Shown piece by piece: positions 12,731 through 25,800 of a DNA stretch of 64,000 nt. The position numbers were made by a program, and so were the translations under genes. This stretch comes from Congeria kusceri (lineage: Eukaryota; Mollusca; Bivalvia; Myida; Dreissenidae). The stretch is taken from assembly GCA_027627225.1 (NCBI GenBank), contig CM051032.1, positions 64,397,137 through 64,461,136 of the forward strand, in the 5' to 3' direction. Position 1 is the first letter of the stretch; each line of letters starts with the position of its first letter. The notes under the pieces are model-generated. The model ran no database searches and was not told where the DNA came from. It worked only from the letters and a program-made list of their open reading frames with translations.

Positions 12731-13040
12731 ATATATGTAGGGAAAGATCTAGCTCGAAATAGCAGGGTGCTGCACCCTGCTCCTTTTTGGCCCCCCCCCC
12801 CCTGCTACCCCTCTCGGGTGGCCAACACAAAAATATTGAATATCTTTTGAAATTTCTTATATTTTTTGCAATTATTCAATGTCAAATGTATACAAACCCT
12901 AATTAGAAGCATAGGAAACATTAAAACCCTGGATTTAGCAAATTATTAGAAAATGTCAACAAACTGGTCCGTTTTTCCACCCTTCTCATTTTTAGTAGCA
13001 CACTGTACCTATTGTGGTCCTAGATCTTTCCCTATATATG
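12731..13040. mobile_element. 310-bp TIR element with poly-C
   Basis: The ends pair: ATATATGTAGGGAAAGATCT on the left with CATATATAGGGAAAGATCTA as the complement of the right. Inside are a palindrome 'agcagggtgctgcaccctgc' (12762-12781) and a C14 run near 12791. Confidence 0.78.
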
Positions 13041-13681
13041 TTCGTCACTTACAAATATTTTTTATTATGATGTCGTATGCTATTGAATACGAAGCCAAAT
13101 TATCAAGTTTAAATGTGGGAAATTGAACTTCATTCAAACAAATGTTTCCTTTTACGCAAAAATGCACTCATAATTCAAATCCTTTTAATTTCTTTTGTCG
13201 CCAACAGTCATTCTACGCTGTCAGCGTTTTGATTTAAATTAAAGCCAGTGTGTTTTTCTGACAAATACTATGACACATGTGAGTGAACTGCAGTCAAGTA
13301 AAACAGCTCCCAATGGCTTTGTAGTATTAATGTTTATGATTGTTTTCAGTGGAATCAGCAATTATCCAAAATCAGTAACCACCGGATCGTTAAGCAAGTT
13401 AATTTTCACCATTCAACCAATAGCATTGATTGCAAATATACTTGTATATCGTATAGAACCTATGTATTCGGAATCTAATAATCAGCCGAAATATTTTTTT
13501 TCGCACACATAATGTTTTCCGGTACGTTTGAACACTTTTTCAACTGTATTTTTGCCCTGCCTATCAAACTGTGAGCATTAAAAATGTAATAAGATTTATT
13601 TCGGTTCATGTAAGTAAAATAAGGTGATATTGTTTAGTTTTATAATACACTTCTTAACGATGCCATTTTCTATATTTTCAG
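13041..13681. other. unassigned sequence upstream of exon 2
   Basis: No further exon could be recognised. The open frame at 13270-13512 lacks motifs and usable splice sites. Confidence 0.5.
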
Positions 13682-13834
13682 ATATAAACCCGGAAGTAGT
13701 TATTCAATACCTCAACGAGAATCCCGACTTTCTCGAGAATTACGTCATCACGCACGTCAACCAAGAACGTCTGCAACGCTGGAGCGCGTGGAAAGAACAA
13801 GTCCGACGTCAACGTCACGGAGAGAACCTCAATG
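13682..13834 (+). CDS. PDE10A: PDE10A-like exon 2 (N-terminal segment)
   Basis: The acceptor is ...tatattttcag and the donor is AATG|GTAAAT; phase 1 to 1. It encodes 51 residues including [20 protein letters not shown] and [12 protein letters not shown], an amphipathic N-terminal segment. It aligns with the PDE10A segment VKAYLSLHP...DEFV...VEKWLKRK just before GAF-A. GC content and codon use are visibly higher than the flanking AT-rich introns. The 640 bp just upstream (13041-13681) show no recognisable feature. Confidence 0.88.
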
Positions 13835-16800
13835 GTAAATAAAACATTTCTTGACTGCAGAAATTAATTCAAATTATATGTAATATCTTTGGTGACGTTT
13901 CGGGTCTTTTTCTACCCACTTTTCTTGCAAAAAGTACATGGCTTGAAATTGGGATTTTCAGTTAGAAACTTTTTAATCGTTGTAACATTAAACAATTCGA
14001 AAAATGGAATAATTTTGTACTTAACGTTGCGATTTCGAAATCACGTGTTTCACTTAATGGCGTTCAAATTACACCATAATGTATACACGCCGTTTTTGTT
14101 TTGTCATCAGCGCACCAACGTTTGACTAGAGGTCTATCCCCGGTGCTGCTTCAGCTTTTTATTTTATTTTTAAAATACAAATATGACACTATATCCATAC
14201 TTATATATCCAGTAGTTCCAGTACTTGCGCAATTCCATTATTAAAAGTGTATATGTGCGATCATTCATATTAATTATTTTCAAAACACGCAGATGAAAGT
14301 GACACTATAACTTGACAGCAGACAGATAAACATAAACATGACGAATGAAACACTATAATATCGAATAAATAAACAAATGCGAGTGTTGACTTGTGCATCG
14401 TTTATTAGTGTTGTGTAACCTTCAAAAACTGCCGAGTCAACGTATATACATGTATTGGAGTATTGTACAGCCGAAAAACAGTTTCTGATAAAAAAAAAGA
14501 AACTAGCCAATTGTGCGTTTTTCAACAATGGTTCTTATAAGATTTTCTTCCATTTTAAATCGATTTATAGGGTTATTAACTTTATCTAGTTGATTTATTT
14601 TATGTCACTATATCTGTTGCAAGATCGTACATAGTGTCTTTAAAGGCAGTCTGTTGTTTTCACATTTGTTCACTTTAATGCAGAAATATCTTTGCTTACT
14701 GAACAGATTTTCTGGGTCTTGGAGGGATATAATTATTATGACGTTAAAGCAGTAACTACGTAAGTGATGCTGCCAAGACGTTCCTTTGGACAGGTCGTTC
14801 GAGCTTGCTTTGACTTTAAATGTATTTATTCTAAATGCAAAGTACAGCTTTGAACCGAAATCCTTCCTATAATAACAGGACTGATAACACAATAATGACA
14901 TTGTCAATCACGAGGTACATGTATAATTATGATATAATGAAGTAATGCCTTTTGACTTGATTAAAGCCCTTCATTATATGAACATCAAGTGCACATAATT
15001 TAAAGAGTCTGTGTCTACGTAAAGTTGATATCCGTTTGCTTTATAAATGATATCATATAATATAAGTGCAAGATACATAGACACGTTAATTAAATACAGT
15101 ATAAATAATATACTAGTAATACATGATATTTTCGCTAAAAAAACCTTCAGCAAATGTGCCTTAAATCTTTAAAACCCAAACGGGTATCGAACTTTTGGCT
15201 TAGGACTTGTGATATCTGATATATAACATAACATAGCATAACATAACATAATCTTTATTAGGCATTAAACAGCATATTGCAAATGTATAGCCTAAACATA
15301 CAATATATAACATCCTACAGCGCAATAGCCAGCTGCGCTATTCTGCTTTGTAAAGCAATGTCTGAAAATAATGGTTATATATTATTAAAAAAACACAATT
15401 CTGAATTCAATATGTGAACAAGAACGGGGCCGAACAAACACGACCTATATTACTAGTATATTATGTATTGATTTTCATGTCATAATGCGTAACCCCTTTC
15501 CCCATTATATATACAATGTTTTAACCCTTATTGTATGCCAGTATTAATATTTTAAATGTAGACATATATTGAAAAGATACACCCTTGAGGCCTCTTTCGT
15601 GGACATGGTCCCTTTAAGTTGTTACACCTTGGGGCCTCTTTCGTGGACATGGTCCCTTTAAGTTGTTACATCTTGAGGCCTCTTTCGTGGACATAGTCCC
15701 TTTAAGTTGTTACATCTTGAGGCCTCTTTCGTGGACATGGTCCCTTTAAGTTGTTACATCTTGAGGCCTCTTTCGTGGACATGGTCCCTTTAAGTTGTTA
15801 CATTGTTTACTTTATGACGTCAAAGTAGATGGAGCTTACTACGAAGTATAGAAGTATACCTATGTAACTATATGGTTTCAGATAAAAATATCAAGTTAAT
15901 TGCTATCCTGGTGCATTTACTTCACACTGACCCATATGTCACATGATTTTGCAAGTTTCATTTTTATCGCTAGGTCACAATTGTCCGTCATAATCAATAT
16001 CCACTATAGCTGGGGTAATTGGTACAGGGTACGATCGGTTACTGACATATTAGTAATAACATTGCCATTTAGTCAGCTGAAAAATACAATAACATACACG
16101 TGCACCATGCGGTGTCGTTTATAATGAATACCAGGTTAGTGTTGAATAAAAATACGTTCATTTAGCGAGGTTTAGAAAACTTGAATCTCAAAGTTGTTTC
16201 AGGCAACACTGTCCAGAAATCTTCTACCCGCATCCAACTACATACCAGCTTTAAACAATTACATCAACCAATAGCGTAGTAGGAAAAAATGAGGCGTGTC
16301 GTGGGAAAATCGGGCTTAATGCGAGTGTCGTCCCTATTCAGTCCGCACAGGCTAATCCAGGACGACTCTTTCCGCTTTTATGATACTTTCTGTTTCAAAG
16401 AAGTCTGTATTAAGCCCGGGTTTTCCACGACACGCCTGAAACATAGTTGTATGCGCCGGCTCGGAACGAACGGGTGTGACTAGATACGCATTCAGCTAAT
16501 CGCATTGAAATCAAATCCGCTCGCTCTAAAACGTGGCATTGTTAGGTCACAGGGTATTATAATAGCGACAGACTGCCAAGAGATTATTATGCCCCCCCCC
16601 CTTCAAAGAAGTGGGGGTATATTGCTTTGCACCTGTCGGTCGGTCGGTATGTCCGTCGGTCGGTCGGTCGGATGGTCGGTCTGTCCGTAGACCATTTCGT
16701 TCCAGACGATATCTAGAGAACGCTTTGACCTACAATCATTAAAGTTGGTATTGTGGTTACTTGAGAGGCAAGGAAGACGCCTATAGATTTTGAGTTCAAA

Positions 16801-19800
16801 GGTCAAGGTCACCGTTGCTAAAAATAGAAAAACGGTTTCCGCTCAATAACTTGAGAACGCATCGAGATATTTTAATGAAACTTCATACATAGATACCTTA
16901 TATCAAGACCTCGCTTGGGATTGCATATGGGATGAGTGGGGTCAAGGTCAAGGTCACCGTTATTAAAAATAGAAAAACGGTCTCCGCTCAATAACTTCAG
17001 AATGCATCGAGATATTGTAATGAAACTTCATACATAGATACCTTATATTGAGACCTCGCTTGGGATTGCATATGGGGTGGGTGGGGTCAAGGTCACCGTT
17101 ACTAAATATAGAAAAAAGGTTTCCGCTCAGTAACTTGAGAACTCATCGAGATATTTTAATGAAACTTCATGAGACCTCGCTTGGGATTGCATTTGTGATG
17201 GGTGGGGTCAAGGTCACCGTATCTTTCTTTCAGCTTTATATTTACTTTCTAAAGCATCAACTTTAATTTCCTCCCCATGTGTTAATGTGCACATACAATA
17301 TTTATTTATTTTTAACAATTGCACATGTTCACAACTTGGCTGCAAGTCGGGGGGCATACATGTTTTACAAACATCTCTTGTTTGTATAAGTTGACCATTA
17401 GACTAGACCCGCTATATTTACTGTACGGGTATTGTTGGTTCAATCCTATGTAAATCAAAAACTTATTTTCAAACTTTTCAAAATTATTAACGAAAAAAAA
17501 AAAATGTATCTTTTATGCATGATCCTATTGTTTTATTATCTTAATCTTTCTTTATTTTACAGGCGAAATTATTCCAGATAGAAAAGCAACGCTTTCAAAG
17601 TGGAAAGTAAGTTCAGTGCGTTGTAAACTATAGGCTGTTTTGTTTATCAAATTCGTCTTGTCATTTATATGGTCCTTGTAGATGAATAAGGCGAAAAATA
17701 TGTTTGTTTCAGATTCATTCACCAAAAGATTAGGGTAGATAGGTCGGGATTTATTTTGTTTATTATTATTTTTTATTTGGTAAATGGTCAACTTGAAGAT
17801 TCTTAAACTGAATGAATATTCAAAACATGTCGGTTATATCATTATACATTGTTCTGAAGTGGAACAAAACACTTATTTATCCATAAAACATTTAATTACT
17901 GTACCTGAAATCTTTTTTGGAACATCCACAAATTAAGTATATTATAAAATTGTATTGGCCTAATTAATGTGTGAACAAAAAGAGTTACTTATCTTTTTTA
18001 TGCATTTGTTTTCCCTCAAGATAAACTAAAATAATAAATTTACATCAATTATTCCTTGTACGAACACATGCAACGGCACTTTGTTTTTGCTTCTCAGTCT
18101 AAGTTTTGATAAATAATAAAATTGCATAAAACTGGTATGTATGTGCTGTTTGATGCAGAACCTATAACAGTCAAAAACAATTAAATGTACTTCTATTTCT
18201 TATTGTTTTCTCTTTCGTTAATTAACCTACTGTGTATTATGAGCACTGTCATGCACAACTGTTATAGAACAGGCATATTAGAGCATAGGAGCTGTACATT
18301 AAAAAAGTATATATATTTACCATTTCCATCCTACTAAATGACAGATAAATTAAAAATTCTATCTCTAAATTGCAGAGGGCTAAATGGTGTCTTAAAACGT
18401 AAAAAAAGTATTTAACTTTCTAAAGGAATTAAAATGTAATATTTACTGTTTGCAAGACACACTCTTTACTAACGATATGTATAATGACATCCACGCTGAC
18501 TGGGGTTGTGACTTTTTTGTAAGTTACGGCACATCAAATTCCAGGGGCACAGCTGTACTTGTGTCCAAAGACTTTGAATATAAAATGCATCATTGTATCT
18601 CTGACGATAGTGGAAATTATATAGCACTTGATATTTCAATTGAGGAAAATCGTTTTACGCTGTTATGTATTTACGGTCCAAATACTGATGCTCCATTCTT
18701 TTATACAAACATATTTAAAGTGATAGATGATATTGAAAATAAATCATTAATAATATGTGGCGATTTTAATATGGTTTTAAATCCAGAAATAGACTATTTC
18801 AGTTATAAAAATCTGAATAACCCTAAAGCCAGGGACAAACTTTTAGAATGTATAAATACGTTTAAATAGATGTATAAATTATAAATATATAATCTCGTAG
18901 ACCCTTTTCGTGAAAAATATCCATCCACTAAAAGATATACCTGGCGCAGATCGAATCCAATACAGCAAGCAAGACTTGATTTCTTTTTAGTTTCTACTGA
19001 TGTTTTTGCTTTGTTTGATTCCACTTCTATACAGCCAAGTCTGCAGTCTGACCACTCTTTGATAATGTTAGACCTGACCTTTTCCCAATTTCAACATGCA
19101 TCCGGCCTGTGGAAACACAATAATTCTCTTCTCTCAGATTTAAATTATATAGATGAAATTAATAATAAAATTACTCAGATTAAAAAACAATATGCTCTAC
19201 CTGTCTATAATGTTGATAACATGGAGCTTATTCCAGATAACGAAATATGCTTTACAACTAGTGACCAACTCTTTTTGGAGACACTCCTTATGGAACTCAG
19301 GGGAAAATCAATATCATACGGATCTTTGAAAAAGGAAGCTAATGCAATTAATGAAAAAGTGATCCTACACAAAATAAACTTTTTAGAACAAAATTTATCC
19401 GCGGCAAATATTGAACAATTGCAAATTTTTAAACAAGAATTTGAAAACATAAACGAACAGAAATTGAAAGGTCTTCTCACTAGAACAAAAGCGAAGTGGA
19501 TTCTCGAAGGTGAAAAACCAACAAAATACTTCTGTAATCTTGAAAAACAACGCGCGGCAGTAAAAACAATTTATAAATTACAAGATGCTAATGAACATGT
19601 TACTACAGTCCAAAAGGAAATTTTAAATAAAGTTGCAAGTTTTTACCAAAGTCTTTACCAAAACAAAAATACTTGTGAAACATCGATATTTTCAGAATTT
19701 GTTACAAATTTAAATTGTCCAAAATTAAGTGATGCAGAAGCGCAGTTACTGGAAGGGAATATTTCCTTATCAGAAGCAACTAATGTTTTAAAAAGCACGT

Positions 19801-22800
19801 CTAATAATAAAAGTCCTGGTAGTTCAGGTTTTACTGCATAATTTGATAAGGTGTTATGGAAACAAATTGGTACTTTTGTGGTTAGTCTCTAATTGAAGCA
19901 TTTCATCAAGGAAAACTAACGGTTACTCAAACACAAGGAATAATAACATGTATTCCAAAAGGTGACATATCTAGATTATTTTTGAAAAACTGGCGACCTA
20001 TAACGCTTTTAAATACTATTGACAAAATTGGTTCTGGTGTAATTGCAAACAGGATGAAACAATGCATGGACAAACTTATACATAGTGATCAAACAGGTTT
20101 TATCAAAGGACGGTACATAGGTGAAAATACTAGGCTTATTTTTGATATTATGAACTTTACTGAAGAGAAAGACATTCCTGGTCTACTGCTTTTAATTGAT
20201 ATTGAAAAGGCTTTTGATTCTCTGTCATGGTCATTTGTTCAAAACACACTTTCTTTCTTTAATTTTGGACCCGACATTAAGCGTTGGTTTGAAATATTTT
20301 ACAAGGATGCAAAGTCCGCTGTTATACAGTGTGGCCATTTATCAGATTTCTTCCCTATTCAACGTGGATGTCGACAAGGTGACCCATTGTCTTGTTATAT
20401 CTTTATCCTTTGTGCAGAAATATTATCCATTAAAATAAGAAATAATAATGACATTAAAGGTATAACTATAAATAACATTGAACATAAACTAACACAGTTT
20501 GCGGATGACACAACCATTATTTTGGACAGAACTGAAAATTCTCTAATGAAACATTGCTCAACTTGTATAGTTTTTCATATATATCTGGTCTAAACGTACA
20601 TTTTGATAAAACAAAGGTAATATGGATTGGAAAGAAAAAATTCAGTTCCGACAGTATAAAAACTAAATGGAAACTTCAATGGAATCAACAAAGTTTTCAA
20701 ATGCTAGGCATCCATTTTCATGTAGATTTACATAAGATTTTAGACCTTAACTATAAAGAAAAAATATCGAAAATGGAGAGTATACTATTGAGTTGGAAAA
20801 AAACAAATATAACGCCCATAGGCAAAATTGCAGTAATAAAAACTCTAATAATATCCCTATTAAATCACCTCTTTATTTCCCTTCCTAATCCACCTTCGGA
20901 TTTTATTAAAAACTTATTTACAATATTTCTCAATTTTATATGGGGTGGACAAAGCAGGATTAATTCAAATACGTTATGTAAAGAATATTGCGAAGGGGGG
21001 CTTAAAATTATAAATATTGAAGCTTTTGTTCAAGCAATGAAACTAACATGGTTAAAACGAGTAAATGTCTCGAATGGAAAGTGGTTGCACATTGCCAAAT
21101 TATATGTAGATTTTAGCAAGCTTGTACATTGCGGAAAACATTACTCACAAAAGTTAACAAATACAATTACTAATCCTTTTTGGAAAGATGTACTTAAATG
21201 TTTTGTTTTATTCCAAGAAAAGTTGACCTTCAATGCAACTGACATATTTTATTATCCTCTTTTTTATAATGAAGAAGTTTGTATAGGGAACAAAAGTATC
21301 TACATGAATTCCTGGTATAGTGCAGGAATACAATATATAGGGGATCTATTTGATAGTAATGGAAATTTTTTGACATTAAATGAAATAAATGACAGGTATA
21401 ATCTTAAAATTGATTTTCTCCTATACCTAGGTGTTAAAAAGGCCGTATTTACAAATTTCAAAATACACAATATGGAGGAAAATTACAAAACTAATTCAAA
21501 AATGGAAGACCTTTTATACCTCCAGCCTTTAAAACAATTTTACAAGCGGAATCCGGGGCTAAAAGAATGTATGACGTTTTAAAAAGAACAGAAATTAAAA
21601 TGCCAATAAAACAAAAATGGTCTAGTAAATTGAATGTATTAATTAGTGAGAACGAATGGAAACTGATTTTTCTTCTGCCTTTTAAAATCAATAAAGAAGC
21701 AAAATTTCAAAGGTTTCAATATAGAATGAACCACAGAATTATTGATACAAATTATTTACTTTATAAAATGAAAATGTCAGAATCCCCTACATTTTCCTTT
21801 TGTAAACGGTGTGAGGAGACTATATAACACTTATTCTGGGAGTGCCCGACTACAAAGTGCATGATAAGCAACATTTTTCCAGTTACAATGTTCCCCTACT
21901 GTAACATAAGAAACTTTATTCTTGGTTATGCAGACCCTAAAAGTGATGCAGTGAATAATCTGTTTGTTTATACTAAACTTTACATATACCAGTGCAAAAT
22001 GTCTGTATCACTGCCTTCTATTGAAATTGCAACACATTACATAAAATTGAAATACGAGCATCAGAAGAATGCAGCACTTTTAGGAAAGTATATCGATAAT
22101 TTTGAATCAGCATGGAAAGATATTCTGGATAAAACATCATATCTTACTCTTAGATCAGACGTGTAGTTTAGATAAACCATTCCCTCTATTGACTACAATT
22201 TTGTTTTTCACTCCTAAACTCAAATGTTAGTTATCTCCCCTTCTCCAACCTATAAGAAGAGTGCTGATATCTGTTCTTTTATGATCTGATATTTCAAGCA
22301 GTTACTGTCTTTGTTAAATATCGTTTGTACCGTAGTGATACGGAGTATTTCAAAATTCATCCATATCCTACCCTTCTGTGGCTTTTTTTCTTCTTTTTTT
22401 AACCTTTTTTAATTATGTGTATTTCTCACCTTTTTCTAGTTGTAATTTTTCCCTGTCCTTTTATCCCATATTTTCAATTGTCGTTCTTGAATTATATAAG
22501 CTGTTGAATGTCAGAATGTTTGCTGATGATATTTGTATACTGTCATATTGTATATATACAAATAAAACTTATCGACATTAAAAAAAATAAAAAAAATATT
22601 GGAAAAAGTAAATAAAACAAAAAATATCTGACAACCTCAATACAATGTTCTAGGGTCGAGGCATTTTTAGGGTAGGTCGGGTACTTTGAAACAAGCATAT
22701 TTTTTTACGCCTAAGTGCCCTTAGTTTAGCCATTGTTATCAGTTTCGTCCATATCATTTGTTGATAAGTCTTAAAGATTTTAGTTTCGTCATTGTCCTTT

Positions 22801-25800
22801 GTTTAGTTCTGGTCCTTTGTTTAGTGTTTGTCCTTTGTTTTCTCCTTGTCATAAGTTTAGTCATTGTCCTGAGTTTGATCCTTGTTATAAATTTGTCATT
22901 GACCTGAGTTTGATCCTTGTCATTATTATAAGTTTTCTCCTTGTCATAAGTTTAGTCATTGTCCTTTGTTTTTTCTTTGTCATAAGTTTAGTAATTGGCC
23001 TGAATTTGCTCCTTGTCATAAATTTAATTATTGTCACTTGTTTTCTCATTGCCATAAGTTTAGTCATTGTCCTGCGTTTTTTCCTTCTCATAAGTTTAGT
23101 CATTGTCCTGAGTTTGATCCTTGTCATAAGTTTAGTCATTGTCCTTTGTTTTATCATTGCCATAAGTTTAGTCATTGTCCTGAGTTTGATCCTTGTCATA
23201 AGTTTAGTCATTGTCCTGAGTTTGATCCTTGTCATAAGTTTAGTCATTGTCCTGAGTTTGATCCTTGTCAAAAGTTTAGTCATTGTCCTGAGTTTGATCC
23301 TTGTCATAAGTTTAGTCATTGTCCTTTGTTTTCTCCTGTCATAAGTTTAGTCATTGTCCTTTGTTTTCTCCTCCTCATAAGTTTAGTACTTGTCCTGAGT
23401 TTGATCCTTGTCATAAGTTAAGTCTTTGTCCTTTGTTTTCTCCTGTCATAAGTTTAGTCATTGTCCTGAGTTTTCTCATTGTGATAAGTTTAGTCATTGT
23501 CCTTTGTTTTCTCATTGTCATAAGTTTAGTATTTGTCCTTTGTTTTCTCCTGTCATAAGTTTAGTTTTTGTCCTTTGTTTTCTCCTGTCATAAGTTTAGT
23601 CTTTGTCCTTTGTTTTCTCCTGTCATAAGTTTAGTCTTTGTCCTTTGTTTTCTCATTGTCACAAGTTTAGTCTTTGTCCTTTGTTTTATCCTGTCATAAG
23701 TTTAGTCATAGTCATTTGTTTTCTCCTTGTCATAAGTTTAGTCATAGTCATTTGTTTTCTCCTTGTCATAAGTTTAGTCTTTGACCTTTGTCTTCTCCGG
23801 TCATAAGTTTAGTCATTGTCCTTTGTTTTCTCCTTGTCACAAGTTTAGTCTTTGTCCTTTGTTTTCTCCTGTCATAAGTTTAGTCATTGTCCTTTGTTTT
23901 CGCCGGTCATAAGTTTAGTCATTGTCCTTGTCTTTAGTTTATTCCTTCCAATCAGTTTAGTAATTGTCTTTTGTTTTCTCCTTGTCAGAAGTCATAAGTT
24001 GAGTCATTGTCATTTGTTTTCTCTTTGTCATAATTTAGTCATTTTCGTAACTTAATCCTTGTCCTTAGTCTCGCGTTGCTTTCGTTCGTTAGTTTCGTCG
24101 TTTCTTTTCGTTTGGTCATTAATTTTGTCGCTGTCATTTGTTGTGTTCTCTATCACTGATTAAGCTACGCGTGTGAAAAATCTGTTGAAAATCGAGGTTT
24201 TGTTAATATATATAATTTGTCAGCAACCTGCAATTTTTAATTAAAGGGTTGATTAATCAACAATTTGTAAAGAAGCAAATATTAATATGTATGAGGATTG
24301 CAAACATGTTTATTAACGACGAAGTTAAAAGACAAATGAACGATAAATGAACCTTAAATGTTCTTGAACAAAACAATCGTAACAAATAAGTTCAAAATAC
24401 TTTTGTATCTACAGGCATCAATGCATTCCAAGAAATGGAGTTTATTACAAGAGCTGACAAGAGACATACACAATCTCTCGAACAAGTCACAAGTCCTCGC
24501 TGAGCTCGCTAACTGCATCTCAACAGGTGAGTGTCTGGCCTTGTCAATGCCATCTTTACAGGCGCGGGGACAGGATTAAAAGAGGCGTATCGTGGGAATC
24601 CGGGCTTAATGCACGTGCGTAAAGTGTCGTCACGGATCAGCCCGTGCAGTCCGTACAGGCTAATCCAGGACAGCACTTTCCGCCAACAGTGGATTTATGT
24701 TTAGAAGAGACTTTCTTGAAAAAGAAAATACCATAAAAGAGGAAAATGTTGTCCCCGGACGACACTTTACGCACATGCATTAAACCCTTTTTTCCACGAC
24801 ACGCCTCATTTTGATTAGGAGGGGGCTAGAAATACTCAATAACTGAAAAAGACTGCCAACAAACTGTGTTTGTCTCTTTTATATGTTGGGGTAGATATTG
24901 GCGAAAAGAGATATCTATAAAAGGGGCTAAGTTACGACACTACCGAACAGTGGGTTGGATTATTACAATAACTTGATTAAAAATTACATCAGTGGCAACG
25001 AATGCATATGTTTAAAGATATAGTTATGTTTAAAAATCAAATATTGGGCAATTTTAGATAGGGGTGGGGCGTACACCGCTTCCGCCCCATCTTAATCCAT
25101 CTATGCTTTGAAGTGTGTGATTCCAATATGAAGGGGGGTCTATAAATCGAGGGTTGGGCGTGAAACTATGTCATCTGATATAGCATTGTATGCAGATAAA
25201 ACAGATGCACACTCAACCCTCAAAATATAGTTACCTTACTGCAAAATTTGTTAGGCTTGATCTGAAAAAAAACTTTGGGGGAAAATGTAAACTTTATAAT
25301 AGAAGAAGAGTGTATGCGTGCTGAGAAAGGTATAATTATCTAATTCAGGTCGCGTTTGTTTAGCGCTTTCTTCGTTTACACTTTGACGTCAGATTTGTGG
25401 GTACCTTACTTAACCATAGTATGCACATGTATTTTAAAAAGCTTACGCCTCGGTTGAAATTACCATTCTCAAGTTGACAATACGTTGTTGAACCCTCAAT
25501 AGGCTATGATATATATGAGGCGTGTCCTGGGAAAACCGGGCGTAATGCATGTGCGTAAAGTGTCGTCCCTGATTAGCATATGCAGTCCGCCTCAGTGGAT
25601 TTATGTTTAGAAGAGACTAAGAACAGAAAATACCACAAAAGCGGAAAGTGTCGTCCCGGATTAGCCAGTGCGGACTGCACAGGCTGATCCGGGACGACAC
25701 TTTACGCACAAGCATTAAGTACGGTTTTCCAACGACACGCCTCAATTATTACATAATTGCTATTATTTTTCAGCAACCTCTGCGGAGGGCCATAACCTCT

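Noticed and set aside
22799..23806. Hydrophobic and Cys/His-repeat frames that could suggest a repeat membrane or zinc-finger protein
   Set aside because: Direct translation of the 36-bp minisatellite; frames are open on both strands, with no start context or non-repeat domain.
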